Positions 7,863 to 15,926 of a stretch of 35,569 bases of DNA are shown here, piece by piece. Source of the DNA: Streptomyces himastatinicus ATCC 53653 (GTDB taxonomy: Bacteria > Actinomycetota > Actinomycetes > Streptomycetales > Streptomycetaceae). The stretch is from NCBI RefSeq assembly GCF_000158915.1, contig NZ_GG657754.1, positions 6,513,724 to 6,549,292 on the forward strand. Direction: 5' to 3'. Under the pieces are notes generated by a model that saw nothing but the letters and a program-made list of their open reading frames with translations, was not told the origin of the DNA and searched no databases. A program made the position numbers and the translations under genes. How positions within the stretch are numbered: position 1 is the stretch's first letter; each line of letters opens with the position of its first letter.

Positions 7863-8657
7863 ATGTCTACCCCCAACCGCCGAGGCGTCCTCTTCAGCGC
7901 CGCCGGCGCCGCTGCCGGTCTGGCGATTGCCCCGACCCCGGCGTTTGCCGCCTCGCAGAGCGCCGGGCGGCGCGAGCCGCTGGCCGCCGGGCCCGGCAAG
8001 AAGTGGGACCTCGACGGCAATGCGCAGCGCTTTCGTGGCAACACTTTTGTTTGCCCCGTGCCCCAGGACTCGGCTTTCTTCCACGCCGAGACCGAGGCGA
8101 TCGAGACCATGAAACGGTCCTCCATCGCCGATCAGTACGTCTGTCTGCCGCGCCAGAGCATGCACATGACGGTGTTCGACGCCACGACACAGGACACCGT
8201 CACCAACAAGCAACTCCCGGCCTGGCTCGCTGACTGCACGGACGTCTCCGAGGTGTCCCAGCGGATCCTCGCGCGCCTCCAGGAGTCGACGCTGACCCCG
8301 GTGGGCCCGATCACGATGAAGGTCAAGGGGTTCGGCCCCTTCGACGCCAGCTTCACGATGCAGCTCACCCCCGCCGACGACGCCACCTTCAACACCCTCT
8401 GGACGATCCGACGGGAGCTGAGCGCCCTGCTGGAGATCCGGGCGGCGGACTTCGAGACCTACCAGTTCCACTCGACCCTCGGTTACCGCCTGGTCAAGCC
8501 GCTGCCATCCGACGTGCCGCCCATGGAGCGACTGGCCGCGAAGTGTTCCGCACTCTTCACCGGCGACGCCGCCACCGTGACCATGGAGCACCCGGCGTTC
8601 AACCTCTTCGACGACATGCTCGCGTTCCCGCAGTTGTGGCAGCTGCCGAAGGCCTGA
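7863..8657 (+). CDS. Tat-exported DUF1868 (2H phosphoesterase-like) protein
   Basis: The 264-residue protein starts at ATG 7863, with AGGAGCG just upstream. Its N terminus, NRRGVLFSAAGAAAGLAIA, followed by PTPAFAAS, is a Tat-type signal with an Ala-x-Ala cleavage site. The body shows two HxT motifs spaced about 100 residues apart, His101-Met-Thr103 (QSMHMTVFDA) and His203-Ser-Thr205 (YQFHSTLGY), the signature of the 2H phosphoesterase superfamily (LigT/CPDase fold), to which DUF1868 belongs. Known 2H enzymes act on 2',3'-cyclic phosphates or related RNA and nucleotide ends. Export out of the cell is unusual for such an enzyme, and its substrate is unknown. It stands alone; no partner gene is evident. 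Confidence 0.82.
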   Translation: MSTPNRRGVLFSAAGAAAGLAIAPTPAFAASQSAGRREPLAAGPGKKWDLDGNAQRFRGNTFVCPVPQDSAFFHAETEAIETMKRSSIADQYVCLPRQSMHMTVFDATTQDTVTNKQLPAWLADCTDVSEVSQRILARLQESTLTPVGPITMKVKGFGPFDASFTMQLTPADDATFNTLWTIRRELSALLEIRAADFETYQFHSTLGYRLVKPLPSDVPPMERLAAKCSALFTGDAATVTMEHPAFNLFDDMLAFPQLWQLPKA

Positions 8658-8696
8658 TCCGCTCCCATCGCCGACGAGCCGTTAGCGGGGGTCCGT

Positions 8697-8787
8697 CCGC
8701 AACGACAACGAGTTGTCGGGGTAACCGCCGAGGTTGTCCTCTACCGGCGGGGTGTCGTTCCGGCCTTGAACGCTCAGGCGGGCGGCC
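8697..8787. repeat. 91-bp direct repeat, copy 1
   Basis: Matches 11304-11394 at 86 of 91 positions (mismatches at 8713, 8723, 8726, 8759 and 8772). It contains the end of a former reading frame (codons for RNDNELSG then TAA, plus strand), about 50 nt of spacer, and on the minus strand the last codons of a tetR-like gene (PPA stop). It thus looks like a displaced copy of a convergent gene junction. Confidence 0.85.
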
Positions 8788-8799
8788 GGCGCCAGGCCC

Positions 8800-8898
8800 G
8801 GCGACGTCGGTCAGACCGGCGCCGGGAACTGGCACGTCCTGGTCGACCCGGAAGGCAACGAGTTCTGCCTCCTGCACGCCCGGCTCCAGCCCCTCTGA
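8800..8898 (+). pseudogene. C-terminal remnant of a VOC/glyoxalase-like gene
   Basis: The plus frame ending at the TGA 8896-8898 reads GQTGAGNWHVLVDPEGNEF then CLLHARLQPL, which is the last beta strands of a vicinal-oxygen-chelate (glyoxalase-like) domain, including the Glu of the DPEGNEFCLL motif. Nothing upstream continues the domain: the preceding sequence is the 91-bp repeat. It is therefore a fragment of about 32 codons, without a start, left by a deletion or rearrangement. Confidence 0.75.
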
Positions 8899-8996
8899 CC
8901 GCTCGGCCGCGCAGCGGCCCCGTGGGGTAAACCCCCGTGCACAGAGTCCAGTTGGCGGGATGTCGGTGACGGACGGGGCAGGCGAAGCTCGTCCGT

Positions 8997-10490
8997 ATGA
9001 CGAGGATCAAGCGAATCACAGCCCTGTTCGCCGCCTCCGCCGCCGTCCTGAGTCTCGCCGTACCCCTCGCTACGGCGTCCGCTTCGACGGCCGCGTCCGC
9101 CAGGCCACCGCACCTCGACTGGACGGCGTGCGAGGGGACGGACCTCGATCCGCGGCAGGAGTGCGCGACCATCGAGGTGCCGATGGACTACGCCGACCCG
9201 CGCGGCAAGAAGATCACCCTTGCGTTCTCCCGCATCCCCGCCGAGAACCCGAAGACACGCCGCGGCGCCCTGTTCATGATCCCCGGCGGACCCGGCGGCG
9301 GCAGCCTCGACCAGCCCTCGGACAAGGGGCAGAAGCTGCCGCAGGAGGTGCGCGACACCTATGACCTGATCGGGTTCGATCCCCGGGGGTACGGCCGCTC
9401 CACTCCGGTGAGTTGCGGCCTTCAACGAGGCGACCTCGCCCGGACGAAGCTCTTCCCCTGGCCCGCTCCCGATGGCTCCGTGACGGAGAGCATGACCACC
9501 GCCCGGCGGATGTCGGAAGCCTGCGCTCGCAACGGCGGCCCGCTGCTGCGGCACATCAGCACGGCCAACGAGGCTCGCGACCTCGACCGGATCCGGGCGG
9601 CGCTCGGCGAGCGGAAGATCTCCGCCTGGGCCGACTCGTACGGGACGTACGTCGGCGCCGTCTACAACGAGCTGTTCCCGCACCGCACCGACCGCCTCGT
9701 ACTGGACAGCAACGGCACCCCCGACCACGTACGAGTGCACCGGGCCTGGTTCGCGGCGTTCGAGGTGGGCGCCGAGGACACCTTCCCCGAGTTCGCCAGG
9801 TGGGCGTCCCGCCCCGGCAACCCCGACCGGGTGGCCGGGACCGCGGCCGAGGTGCGCCGCCTCTTCCTTGGCCTCGCCGGGCGCCTCGATCGTGAGCCCC
9901 TCCCATGGCCCGGCGCCAACCCGGAGGAGCTCAACGGCAACGTGTTCCGCCAGACGATGCTGGACAGCCTCTACGATCCCGACGACTATCCCGTCCTGGC
10001 CCGGCTGATGCTGGCCGCGCGGAAGGGCACCGTGCCGCCCGCCCCCCAGGCGCCGCCCGCCGCGGTCCTCCAGAACGCCATCGCGGCCGGTGTCGCCACC
10101 TTCTGCAACGACGTCGCCTGGCCCAGGTCCGCGGCCGCGTACGAGAAGGGGGTCGCCGAGAGCCGCGCCACGTACCCGCTGACCGCGGGGATGCCGAGGG
10201 GCGTGACGGTGTGCGCCGCCTGGCCGTACGCGCCGAAGGAGCCCCCGGTACGGATCACCGACCGTGGCCCCTCCACCGTCCTCATGATCCAGAACCGGCG
10301 TGACGTGGCCACCCCGCTCAGCGGCGCCCTTGAACTCCGTAAGGCCCTCGGCCGACGCGCCGTCATGGTGACCGTGGACTCCACCGGCCACGACGCCTAT
10401 CTCGCCAACGGCAACGCCTGCGGCGACCAGACGGTCTCCCACTTCCTGGCGACGGGCCAGCGCCCGACGCGGGATGTCGTGTGCGACTAG
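8997..10490 (+). CDS. Secreted alpha/beta-hydrolase, tripeptidyl-aminopeptidase type
   Basis: The 497-residue protein starts at ATG 8997 and has a Sec signal peptide (MTRIKRITALFAASAAVLSL, cleavage near ATASAS). The alpha/beta-hydrolase core shows the oxyanion loop MIPGGPGGGSLD, strand FDPRGYGRST, nucleophile Ser214 in ADSYGT (the first Gly of GxSxG is replaced by Ala-Asp), a C-terminal TAP-like region with the acid in NRRDVATP, and the His in DSTGHDAY. Four or more Cys residues may form disulfides. This is the architecture of Streptomyces tripeptidyl aminopeptidases and SlpD/SlpE mycelial proteases, which release N-terminal peptides from substrates outside the cell. It stands alone between the two copies of the 91-bp repeat. 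Confidence 0.9.
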   Translation: MTRIKRITALFAASAAVLSLAVPLATASASTAASARPPHLDWTACEGTDLDPRQECATIEVPMDYADPRGKKITLAFSRIPAENPKTRRGALFMIPGGPGGGSLDQPSDKGQKLPQEVRDTYDLIGFDPRGYGRSTPVSCGLQRGDLARTKLFPWPAPDGSVTESMTTARRMSEACARNGGPLLRHISTANEARDLDRIRAALGERKISAWADSYGTYVGAVYNELFPHRTDRLVLDSNGTPDHVRVHRAWFAAFEVGAEDTFPEFARWASRPGNPDRVAGTAAEVRRLFLGLAGRLDREPLPWPGANPEELNGNVFRQTMLDSLYDPDDYPVLARLMLAARKGTVPPAPQAPPAAVLQNAIAAGVATFCNDVAWPRSAAAYEKGVAESRATYPLTAGMPRGVTVCAAWPYAPKEPPVRITDRGPSTVLMIQNRRDVATPLSGALELRKALGRRAVMVTVDSTGHDAYLANGNACGDQTVSHFLATGQRPTRDVVCD

Positions 10491-10752
10491 CCCGCCTCGT
10501 CCGGTGCGGCCAACCGCCGCCCGACGTCGCCGCGCACCGCGACTGCCCGGGGTCGGGGCACGTTTTCGGTGAGCCCGCCACCTGGGGCAGCGAGCAACAC
10601 CCAAGCCCCGGCTTCGCAGCTCGGATGCGGCCGACCGCCGGGTTACAAGAACTGCCTCCCGGCCGCCCGCCACGACGTGGGCCGGGCCCTGGCCACCGGC
10701 GAGGCGTACGGTCGGCCCTCCCGTCACCAGATAGGCGCCAAGCCGCGGCGCG

Positions 10753-11253
10753 TCATCGAGTGAGCGCACTCGGAGGGGTCGTGGCCGTGCTGGCTGCGCA
10801 TGCCTCATCGGGGAGTTGCCGCACGGATACACGCGGGACTCGGCGTGCAGGAGGAGGAACGTGGAAGGCGTAACACCCTTCCACACTGGCCCGGTACCCG
10901 AAGATGAACGCTCTTTGCGGTCCAAGACCGAGCATGCCGGCGGTGATGGTGATCGATTCGCCTTGCCTCGTGATGTCGACCAAACCCTCGGCCGGTTTCG
11001 TGGGAGGGAAGAGCTGGGCGATCTCTGCTTCTTGCAAGCCCCCGTCAGCCGCGGCTCGAGTGAGGCGCTCACGGCGTGTTTCGACGTTTTCACGCAGGTC
11101 TGCGCGGGCCTTTTCCTCGTCACGCTCTGGTTGAGTCGCCAGCCAGATCCAGGTGCCCACGACGGTTACGAGCAACAGGCCACAAAGGGTCATGCATCCG
11201 TTGAATAAGCAACCGCCGATGGTGCCGGTCTGGACTTGTGGTCTTCTCGCCAT
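10753..11253 (-). CDS. Single-pass membrane protein of unknown function
   Basis: The 166-residue protein starts at ATG 11253 (MARRPQVQTGTIGGCLFNGC). A hydrophobic helix at about residues 18-40 (MTLCGLLLVTVVGTWIWLA) is followed by a charged, probably helical stretch (PERDEEKARADLRENVETRR) and an extracytoplasmic tail of about 100 residues with two Cys (EGCYAFHV, DEACAAS). I do not recognise the family. A ribosome binding site is not obvious, and the start region overlaps, on the other strand, the remnant frame that ends RNDNELSG. Codon usage looks ordinary for the window. Confidence 0.65.
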   Translation of the reverse strand: MARRPQVQTGTIGGCLFNGCMTLCGLLLVTVVGTWIWLATQPERDEEKARADLRENVETRRERLTRAAADGGLQEAEIAQLFPPTKPAEGLVDITRQGESITITAGMLGLGPQRAFIFGYRASVEGCYAFHVPPPARRVPRVSVRQLPDEACAASTATTPPSALTR

Positions 11254-11303
11254 GAGCACAGCTTCTACGGCGAGCACACCAACGCCTTGGCTGCGACGCT
11301 GAA

Positions 11304-11394
11304 CCGCAACGACAACGAGCTGTCGGGGTGACAGCCGAGGTTGTCCTCTACCGGCGGGGTGTCGTACCGGCCTTGAACACTCAGGCGGGCGGCC
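11304..11394. repeat. 91-bp direct repeat, copy 2
   Basis: Second copy of the repeat at 8697-8787. This copy includes the true end of the tetR gene (stop 11381-11383) and, convergent to it, a plus-strand frame that reads HTNALAATLNRNDNELSG and stops with TGA at 11329-11331. Differences from copy 1 inside that frame are synonymous (TTG/CTG, TAA/TGA), so the frame was probably once a real coding end. Confidence 0.85.
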
Positions 11395-11989
11395 AGTTCC
11401 GCAGGGCCATGTCGGCCACCTGCTGGAGATCCTCGCGGGGAACGCCGCCGGAGGCCTGGACGGCGATGCCGTTGGCGACGGTCATGAGGTAGCGGGCGAG
11501 CAGTTCGGGATCGGTGTCGGGGGACAAGTCGCCTTCGTCGACGGCTTGCTGGAAGCGGTCGCGGAGGAGGGAGACGGCCTCGTTGCGCCAGGCGACGAGG
11601 GCGTCGCGGGCGTTGCGTCCGGGGTCGCCGGCGGCGAGGGAGCCCTGGACGCCGAGGCATCCGGCGGGACGGCCGGGGCCGGTCGTGGCGCGGACGGAGC
11701 CGCCCAGGAACGCGGTGGCCACCTGCCGGGCGGTGGGCTCCCGCATGGCCCGGGCGCCGTACGAGGCGGGGCCTTCGGTGTAGCGCTCCAGGGCCTTGCG
11801 GAACAGGTCCTCCTTGTTGCCGAACGCCGCGTACATGCTGGTGCGGGTGATGCCCATGGCGTTGGTCAGGTCGGTGAGGCTGGCGCCTTCGTAGCCCTGT
11901 TCCCAGAAGACCCGCATGGCCTGTTCGAGGGCCTCGTCGGTGTCGAAACCTCTCGGTCGGCCGATCGCCGCCCTGCCCCGCGTCTCCAT
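11381..11989 (-). CDS. TetR/AcrR-family repressor
   Basis: The 202-residue protein (METRGRAAIGRPRGFDTDEA) has the TetR helix-turn-helix at residues 15-60 (LEQAMRVFWEQGYEGASLTD, then LTNAMGITRTSMYAAFGNKE, DLFRKALERY) and a C-terminal ligand-binding domain with a Cys-containing loop (PGRPAGCLGVQGSLA) typical of the YjdC/AcrR subgroup. ATG 11989 is chosen; an ATG at 12001 would add four residues but would sit directly against the purine-rich GGAAGAGG. It diverges from the SDR gene over 97 bp containing two similar palindromes, so it most likely represses itself and the SDR gene. Its 3' end lies inside the 91-bp repeat. Confidence 0.92.
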   Translation of the reverse strand: METRGRAAIGRPRGFDTDEALEQAMRVFWEQGYEGASLTDLTNAMGITRTSMYAAFGNKEDLFRKALERYTEGPASYGARAMREPTARQVATAFLGGSVRATTGPGRPAGCLGVQGSLAAGDPGRNARDALVAWRNEAVSLLRDRFQQAVDEGDLSPDTDPELLARYLMTVANGIAVQASGGVPREDLQQVADMALRNWPPA

Positions 11990-12010
11990 GTGGCCGATCA
12001 TACCTCTTCC

Positions 12011-12062
12011 GTACTGATCGGTGCAGATCTCTGCTACGGTCTCGTTCAGTATCGATCGGTAC
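12011..12062. promoter_or_regulatory. Paired palindromic operator candidates between tetR and the SDR gene
   Basis: Two related imperfect palindromes occur at 12011-12024 (GTACTGATCGGTGC) and 12049-12062 (GTATCGATCGGTAC), 38 bp apart centre to centre. The second is symmetric at 12 of 14 positions around CGATCG. They lie in the only intergenic space between divergent tetR and SDR genes, where the TetR protein would be expected to bind both promoters. Confidence 0.6.
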
Positions 12063-12086
12063 GGAAATTCGTGGAGGTCATTCACC

Positions 12087-12839
12087 ATGGGACAGATGGA
12101 AGGCAAGACCGCCGTCATCACCGGCGGCGGCACCGGGATCGGCCTGGCCACCGCCGTTCGGCTGGCAGACGAGGGCGCGCACGTGTTCATCACCGGGCGG
12201 CGCAAGACCGTGCTGGACGCGGCCGTGGAGACCATCGGCTCGGCGAGGGCCACCGCGGTGGCGGGCGACATCTCCGACCCGGCCGACCTGGACCGGCTCT
12301 ACGACGCGGTCCGCGCCCGGGGCCGGGGGCTGGACGTGCTGTTCGCCAACGCCGCCACCGCGTCGTTCGCCACGCTGGAGCAGATCACCGAGGAGCACGT
12401 GGACGAGACCTTCGGCGTCAACGTCCGGGGCACGGTGTTCACGGTGCAGAAGGCGCTGCCGCTGCTCAACGACGGCGCATCGGTGATCCTTAACTCCTCG
12501 GTGCGCGCCGGTGACGGTGTCGAGGCGTTCGGTGCGTACGCGGCCTCCAAGGCGGCGGTCCGGTCCTTCGCCCGGACCTGGGCCAACGAGCTCAAGGGCC
12601 GGAACATCCGGGTCAACGTGGTCTCCCCGGGCACCATCGACACCCCTGCCGCCGACGGCCTGGCCGGTACGGGGGAGGACGCGGCCGCCATCAAGTCACA
12701 ATTCGCCGCGCGTGTCCCGCTCGGCCGGATCGGGCGCCCGGAAGAGGTCGCCAACGCGGTGGCGTTCCTCGCTTCCGAGCAGAGCAGCTTCATACTCGGA
12801 GCCGACCTGTACGTCGACGGCGGCGAGATGCAGGTCTGA
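12087..12839 (+). CDS. SDR-family NAD(P)-dependent oxidoreductase
   Basis: The 250-residue protein starts at ATG 12087, nine nt after GGAGG. It is a classical short-chain dehydrogenase: cofactor loop TGGGTGIG (residues about 12-19), then NAAT, catalytic Ser (NSSV, 137-138), Tyr151-x-x-x-Lys155 (YAASK), the PG turn in VSPGTIDTPA and the C-terminal strand LGADLYVDGG. A basic TGRR after the second strand suggests NADPH preference. Substrate is unknown. Adjacent, divergent TetR regulators commonly control such genes in response to small electrophiles or their substrate. A strong hairpin 36 nt past the stop ends the unit. Confidence 0.93.
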   Translation: MGQMEGKTAVITGGGTGIGLATAVRLADEGAHVFITGRRKTVLDAAVETIGSARATAVAGDISDPADLDRLYDAVRARGRGLDVLFANAATASFATLEQITEEHVDETFGVNVRGTVFTVQKALPLLNDGASVILNSSVRAGDGVEAFGAYAASKAAVRSFARTWANELKGRNIRVNVVSPGTIDTPAADGLAGTGEDAAAIKSQFAARVPLGRIGRPEEVANAVAFLASEQSSFILGADLYVDGGEMQV

Positions 12840-12874
12840 CCCGCGGGCGACATCCGCCGCGCGATCATCAGCGC

Positions 12875-12911
12875 CCCGCTGCCCCGGCCACGAGCGTGCC
12901 GGGGCAGCGGG
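12875..12911 (+). terminator. Rho-independent-type hairpin after the SDR gene
   Basis: A perfect 14-bp stem, C-CCGCTGCCCCGGC paired with GCCGGGGCAGCGG-G, with a 9-nt loop (CACGAGCGT). It begins 36 nt after the SDR stop. No U-tract. It is the only structure I see in the 12840-13163 gap. Confidence 0.85.
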
Positions 12912-13163
12912 TTCGGCCCGCCAGGGGGCGAAGCGGCGGGGCGGGCGCCCTCACACACGCCCCTCCTGCACGATGTCGCAGTGGCGCGCCATTTTCTGGC
13001 GAAGGGCTCCAGCTCGGCGGCCGCCGGCCTGGTCAGGGCGGCTGTTTCGGGGCAAGCCCGGACAGCGGACGCCACCGGTAGACTCCACTGCGCGGCGGCT
13101 GATCTTCGAGCAGTGGGCGGCCGACGACGGGGGATCCTCCTTCTGCGACCCCGGGAGCCCTCC

Positions 13164-14174
13164 ATGCGGAACACATCCCCCGACCCGGCGGACACGGCGC
13201 CCATCGGGCCACCGCCGCCGTTCGATCCGGAACTCGCCGCGGCACTCGCGGTCATCACGCAGATCCTGCCGACGGGCGGCTCCGGGGCCGACCCGGGTGA
13301 GACGCCGCCCGAGGACGTGCCCGGGATGGCACCGGTGACGGACGCGGACCTGGAGCGTGGTGGGTTCTTCCGGGTCGCGGAGCGGTCCGTTCCGGGTCCG
13401 GCGGGTGCGCCGGAGGTGTCGCTGCTGATCTGCCGCCCGGCCCGCGCGACCACCCCGACACCGGCGCTCTACCACATCCACGGCGGCGGCATGATGGTCG
13501 GCGACAACCGGACCGGCATGCCCGACATGCTCGACCTCGCCGAGGAGCTGGGGCTGGCCGTGGTGTCCGTCGAGTACCGCCTGGCGCCCGGGACACCGCA
13601 TCCGGGGCCGGTCGAGGACTGCTACGCCGGTCTGCGCTGGACCGCGGAGCACGCCGAGGAGCTGGGCGTCGACCGGGAGCGCATCGTCGTCGCCGGTGGC
13701 AGCGCGGGCGGTGGGCTCGCGGCGGCCGTCACCCTGATGGCGCGCGACCGAGGTGGCCCGGCCCTGTTCGGGCAGCTGCTGATGTGCCCGATGCTGGACG
13801 ACCGTAACGACACCCCGTCCGCCCACCAGATGACCGGCATCGGGGTGTGGGACAGGGCCTCCAACGAGGCCGGTTGGACCGCGCTGCTCGGCGCCGCCCG
13901 CGGCACGGACGACGTCTCGCCGTACGCCGCACCCGCCCGCGCGACCGACCTGTCCGGGCTCCCGCCCGCGTTCATCGACGTGGGCTCCGCGGAGACCTTC
14001 CGCGACGAGGACGTCGACTACGCCAGCCGCCTGTGGCGCGCCGGGGGACGGGCCGAACTGCACGTCTGGCCCGGCGCGTTCCACGGTTTCAGCGGTATGG
14101 CCCCGCACGCCGCCGTCTCCCGCGACGCGCGGGCGGCGCGGCTGGTGTGGCTGCGCAGACTCCTGGCGACGTAA
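13164..14174 (+). CDS. Alpha/beta-hydrolase, hormone-sensitive-lipase (HSL) family
   Basis: The 336-residue protein starts at ATG 13164, preceded by GGGAG. It carries the HSL family oxyanion motif HGGG (His106-Gly109, YHIHGGGMMVG), a nucleophile elbow GGSAGGG with Ser180, the acid in FIDVGSAETFRDED and the base in GAFHGF. The N-terminal 60 residues form the variable cap. These features define carboxylesterases that hydrolyse short acyl esters. No signal peptide is visible, so the enzyme is probably cytoplasmic. It converges on the next gene with a 30-nt gap and shows no shared terminator. Confidence 0.92.
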   Translation: MRNTSPDPADTAPIGPPPPFDPELAAALAVITQILPTGGSGADPGETPPEDVPGMAPVTDADLERGGFFRVAERSVPGPAGAPEVSLLICRPARATTPTPALYHIHGGGMMVGDNRTGMPDMLDLAEELGLAVVSVEYRLAPGTPHPGPVEDCYAGLRWTAEHAEELGVDRERIVVAGGSAGGGLAAAVTLMARDRGGPALFGQLLMCPMLDDRNDTPSAHQMTGIGVWDRASNEAGWTALLGAARGTDDVSPYAAPARATDLSGLPPAFIDVGSAETFRDEDVDYASRLWRAGGRAELHVWPGAFHGFSGMAPHAAVSRDARAARLVWLRRLLAT

Positions 14175-14204
14175 AGACCGCTTCTCGGGTCCGGGCGGTC
14201 AGGG

Positions 14205-14915
14205 TCACCTCGATTTTTCGACCAGCTGGGCGGCTTGAAGGCAGCTTTCGATGTAGGTCCGGGCGGCGGCGGGCGTGACGGTTTCGGTTTTTTTTGCATG
14301 GCCTTGTTGCGCAGCAGGCGCAGCTGATCGAGGAGCCCGGCCGTAATGGGTGGCAGGACGCCCTTTCGGCACGCTCTGCAACGCGTTCCACGCCGTCATG
14401 ATGGCGCCGACGGGGGATGCGTCGACCAAGGCCCGGGCGTCCCGGAGCTGTTCACGCCAGGGCGGCGCCGCCGCGTCGACCGTGTCCGGCTGCGCGTACG
14501 GGGGAGGAGCCCACGGGCCCCCGGGCGGTGCCCCCTGCGGTGGCTGCGCGGGCTGTGGCTGTCCCGCCGGTGGCGGCGCTTCGTCGCGGGCGGAAGGGCC
14601 GAGCCCCTCCTCCACGCGGTCCGGGGTCGGCGCCGCCCCACCCGGGGCGGGGTACCGCGACCAGGGCTGAGGAGCCTGCGCGGGCACCCCCGGGGCGTAG
14701 GGCCCCGGTGAGTCGGCGATCGCCACTTCCTCCGCCTGGCTCAGCACTTGCCGTGCCTGCGTCTCGAACTCGATCGCGCCCGCCGGAGTTTCCAGGCGGG
14801 TCATCCGCCCGAACGCGTCGCGAATGTGGTTGCGCAGGCCCCAGACCAGGCCCACCGTCACGGCGGGCCAGACCAGCGCCTCGATGTACTTCAAGACGAG
14901 TTCGGCGATCTCCAT
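14205..14915 (-). CDS. Membrane-anchored Pro-rich protein with probable compensated frameshifts
   Basis: The 236-residue protein starts MEIAELVLKYIEALVWPAVT; residues about 8-27 form one membrane helix, then comes a basic amphipathic stretch (GLRNHIRDAFGRMTRLET), a long linker of Pro, Ala, Gly and Gln (about 70-155) and a C-terminal domain (AAARTYIESCLQAAQLVEKS). I do not recognise the family. The segment encoded by about 14288-14345 is Ala/Gln-rich in the open frame (APRSAAPAAQQGHAKK), while the +1 frame reads GLLDQLRLLRNKAMQ, a regular helix that fits the flanking domain much better. One extra base near 14341 and one missing A in the A8 run (14288-14295) would explain this. The gene lies 3 nt downstream of the XRE gene at 14919, probably in one operon. 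Confidence 0.7.
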   Translation of the reverse strand: MEIAELVLKYIEALVWPAVTVGLVWGLRNHIRDAFGRMTRLETPAGAIEFETQARQVLSQAEEVAIADSPGPYAPGVPAQAPQPWSRYPAPGGAAPTPDRVEEGLGPSARDEAPPPAGQPQPAQPPQGAPPGGPWAPPPYAQPDTVDAAAPPWREQLRDARALVDASPVGAIMTAWNALQSVPKGRPATHYGRAPRSAAPAAQQGHAKKTETVTPAAARTYIESCLQAAQLVEKSR

Positions 14916-14918
14916 ATG

Positions 14919-15782
14919 TCAGTGCGCTCGCTCGCGTTTCATGTCCTGGGTGCCGATGACGGAGAGGAGTTCCAGTTGTGAGGCGCCTTCGGTGCCGGGC
15001 GGGGCGGTGAACCACAGCAGGCGTTGGCAGCCATCCTCGCTGAACAGGGTGTGGCAGTCCAGCTCGATGATCCCCAGGGCGGGATGGACGATGCGTTTGT
15101 GGTCGGTCCGCCGGAGGGCGACGTCGTGGGTGGCCCAGAGGGTGGCGAACTCCTCGCTGCGGTGGCGTAGTTCCGCCACCATCCGCTCCACCGTGGTGTC
15201 GCGGCCGCGCCGGGCGGCGACGGCCTGGAGGTCGGCGACGAAGGCCCGGGAGTGGTGGGGGTGATCCTCGGCCGGGTAGAGGGCGCGGGCGCCCGGGTCG
15301 GTGAACCAGCGGTGGACGAAGCTCGCCTCGGGGCCGCGTACGGCCGGGGGCGGACCGAGGAGCGCGGCGGCCAGCGGGTTCTGGACGAGGGTTTCGTGGA
15401 GGTCGGTGATGACCCGCGCGGGGGTGGTGGTGAGCCGGTCCAGCAGCCCGAGCAGGGCGGGCTGGACGTGCGCGGCCGGTCCGTGGGCCGCGGGGGGTAC
15501 GCGGCGGTCGGCGAGGTGGAACAAGTGGTCGCGCGCGTCGCCGTTCAAGCGCAGCGCGCGGGCGAGGGCGGCCAGCACCTGGGTCGAGGGCTGGGCGCCG
15601 CGTCCGCGTTCCAGCTCCGTGTAGTAGTCCGCGGAGAGCCCGGCCAGTTGGGCGACCTCCTCGCGCCGCAGACCGGGCACCCGGCGCCGCGGACCGGCGG
15701 TCAGCCCGACGTCGGCCGGGCGGATCCGGTCGCGCCGGGATTTGAGGAATGCGGCGAGCTGCGCGTGGTTCACGCCGCTCAT
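14919..15782 (-). CDS. XRE-family regulator with MmyB-like ligand-binding domain
   Basis: The 287-residue protein (MSGVNHAQLAAFLKSRRDRI) has an N-terminal Xre HTH with the hallmark RRVPGLRREEVAQLAGLSAD followed by YYTELERGR, and a C-terminal MmyB-type domain (DLHETLVQNPLAAALLG, RWFTDPGARALYPAEDH, LRRTDHKRIVHPALGIIELD, LLWFTAPPGTEGASQLELL). This domain is thought to bind a fatty-acid-like or small aromatic ligand. It diverges from the tautomerase gene at 15927 across 144 bp, a common pairing in actinobacteria that suggests the regulator controls the enzyme. ATG 15782 is the natural start. Confidence 0.93.
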   Translation of the reverse strand: MSGVNHAQLAAFLKSRRDRIRPADVGLTAGPRRRVPGLRREEVAQLAGLSADYYTELERGRGAQPSTQVLAALARALRLNGDARDHLFHLADRRVPPAAHGPAAHVQPALLGLLDRLTTTPARVITDLHETLVQNPLAAALLGPPPAVRGPEASFVHRWFTDPGARALYPAEDHPHHSRAFVADLQAVAARRGRDTTVERMVAELRHRSEEFATLWATHDVALRRTDHKRIVHPALGIIELDCHTLFSEDGCQRLLWFTAPPGTEGASQLELLSVIGTQDMKRERAH

Positions 15783-15926
15783 CGTCGCGTGCGCCGGGGT
15801 GCGGAGCCAGGGGACGGCAACCCCTGGGTGGGCACAGCCCTGGCTGGCGCGGGGACACCGGCCCAGGGTGGGACCGTCCCGCCGTCCCCCGTGTCCTCCG
15901 TGTCCTCCGTCGGAAAGAGAACCGCC

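Noticed and set aside
10491..10752. Possible small gene downstream of the secreted peptidase
   Set aside because: Frames are short, without ribosome binding site or recognisable motif, and full of Pro/Arg/Gly, typical of non-coding GC-rich DNA.
8811..11123. 770-codon minus-strand open frame over the peptidase gene
   Set aside because: Antisense shadow of the secreted peptidase, which has a signal peptide and catalytic residues on the plus strand.
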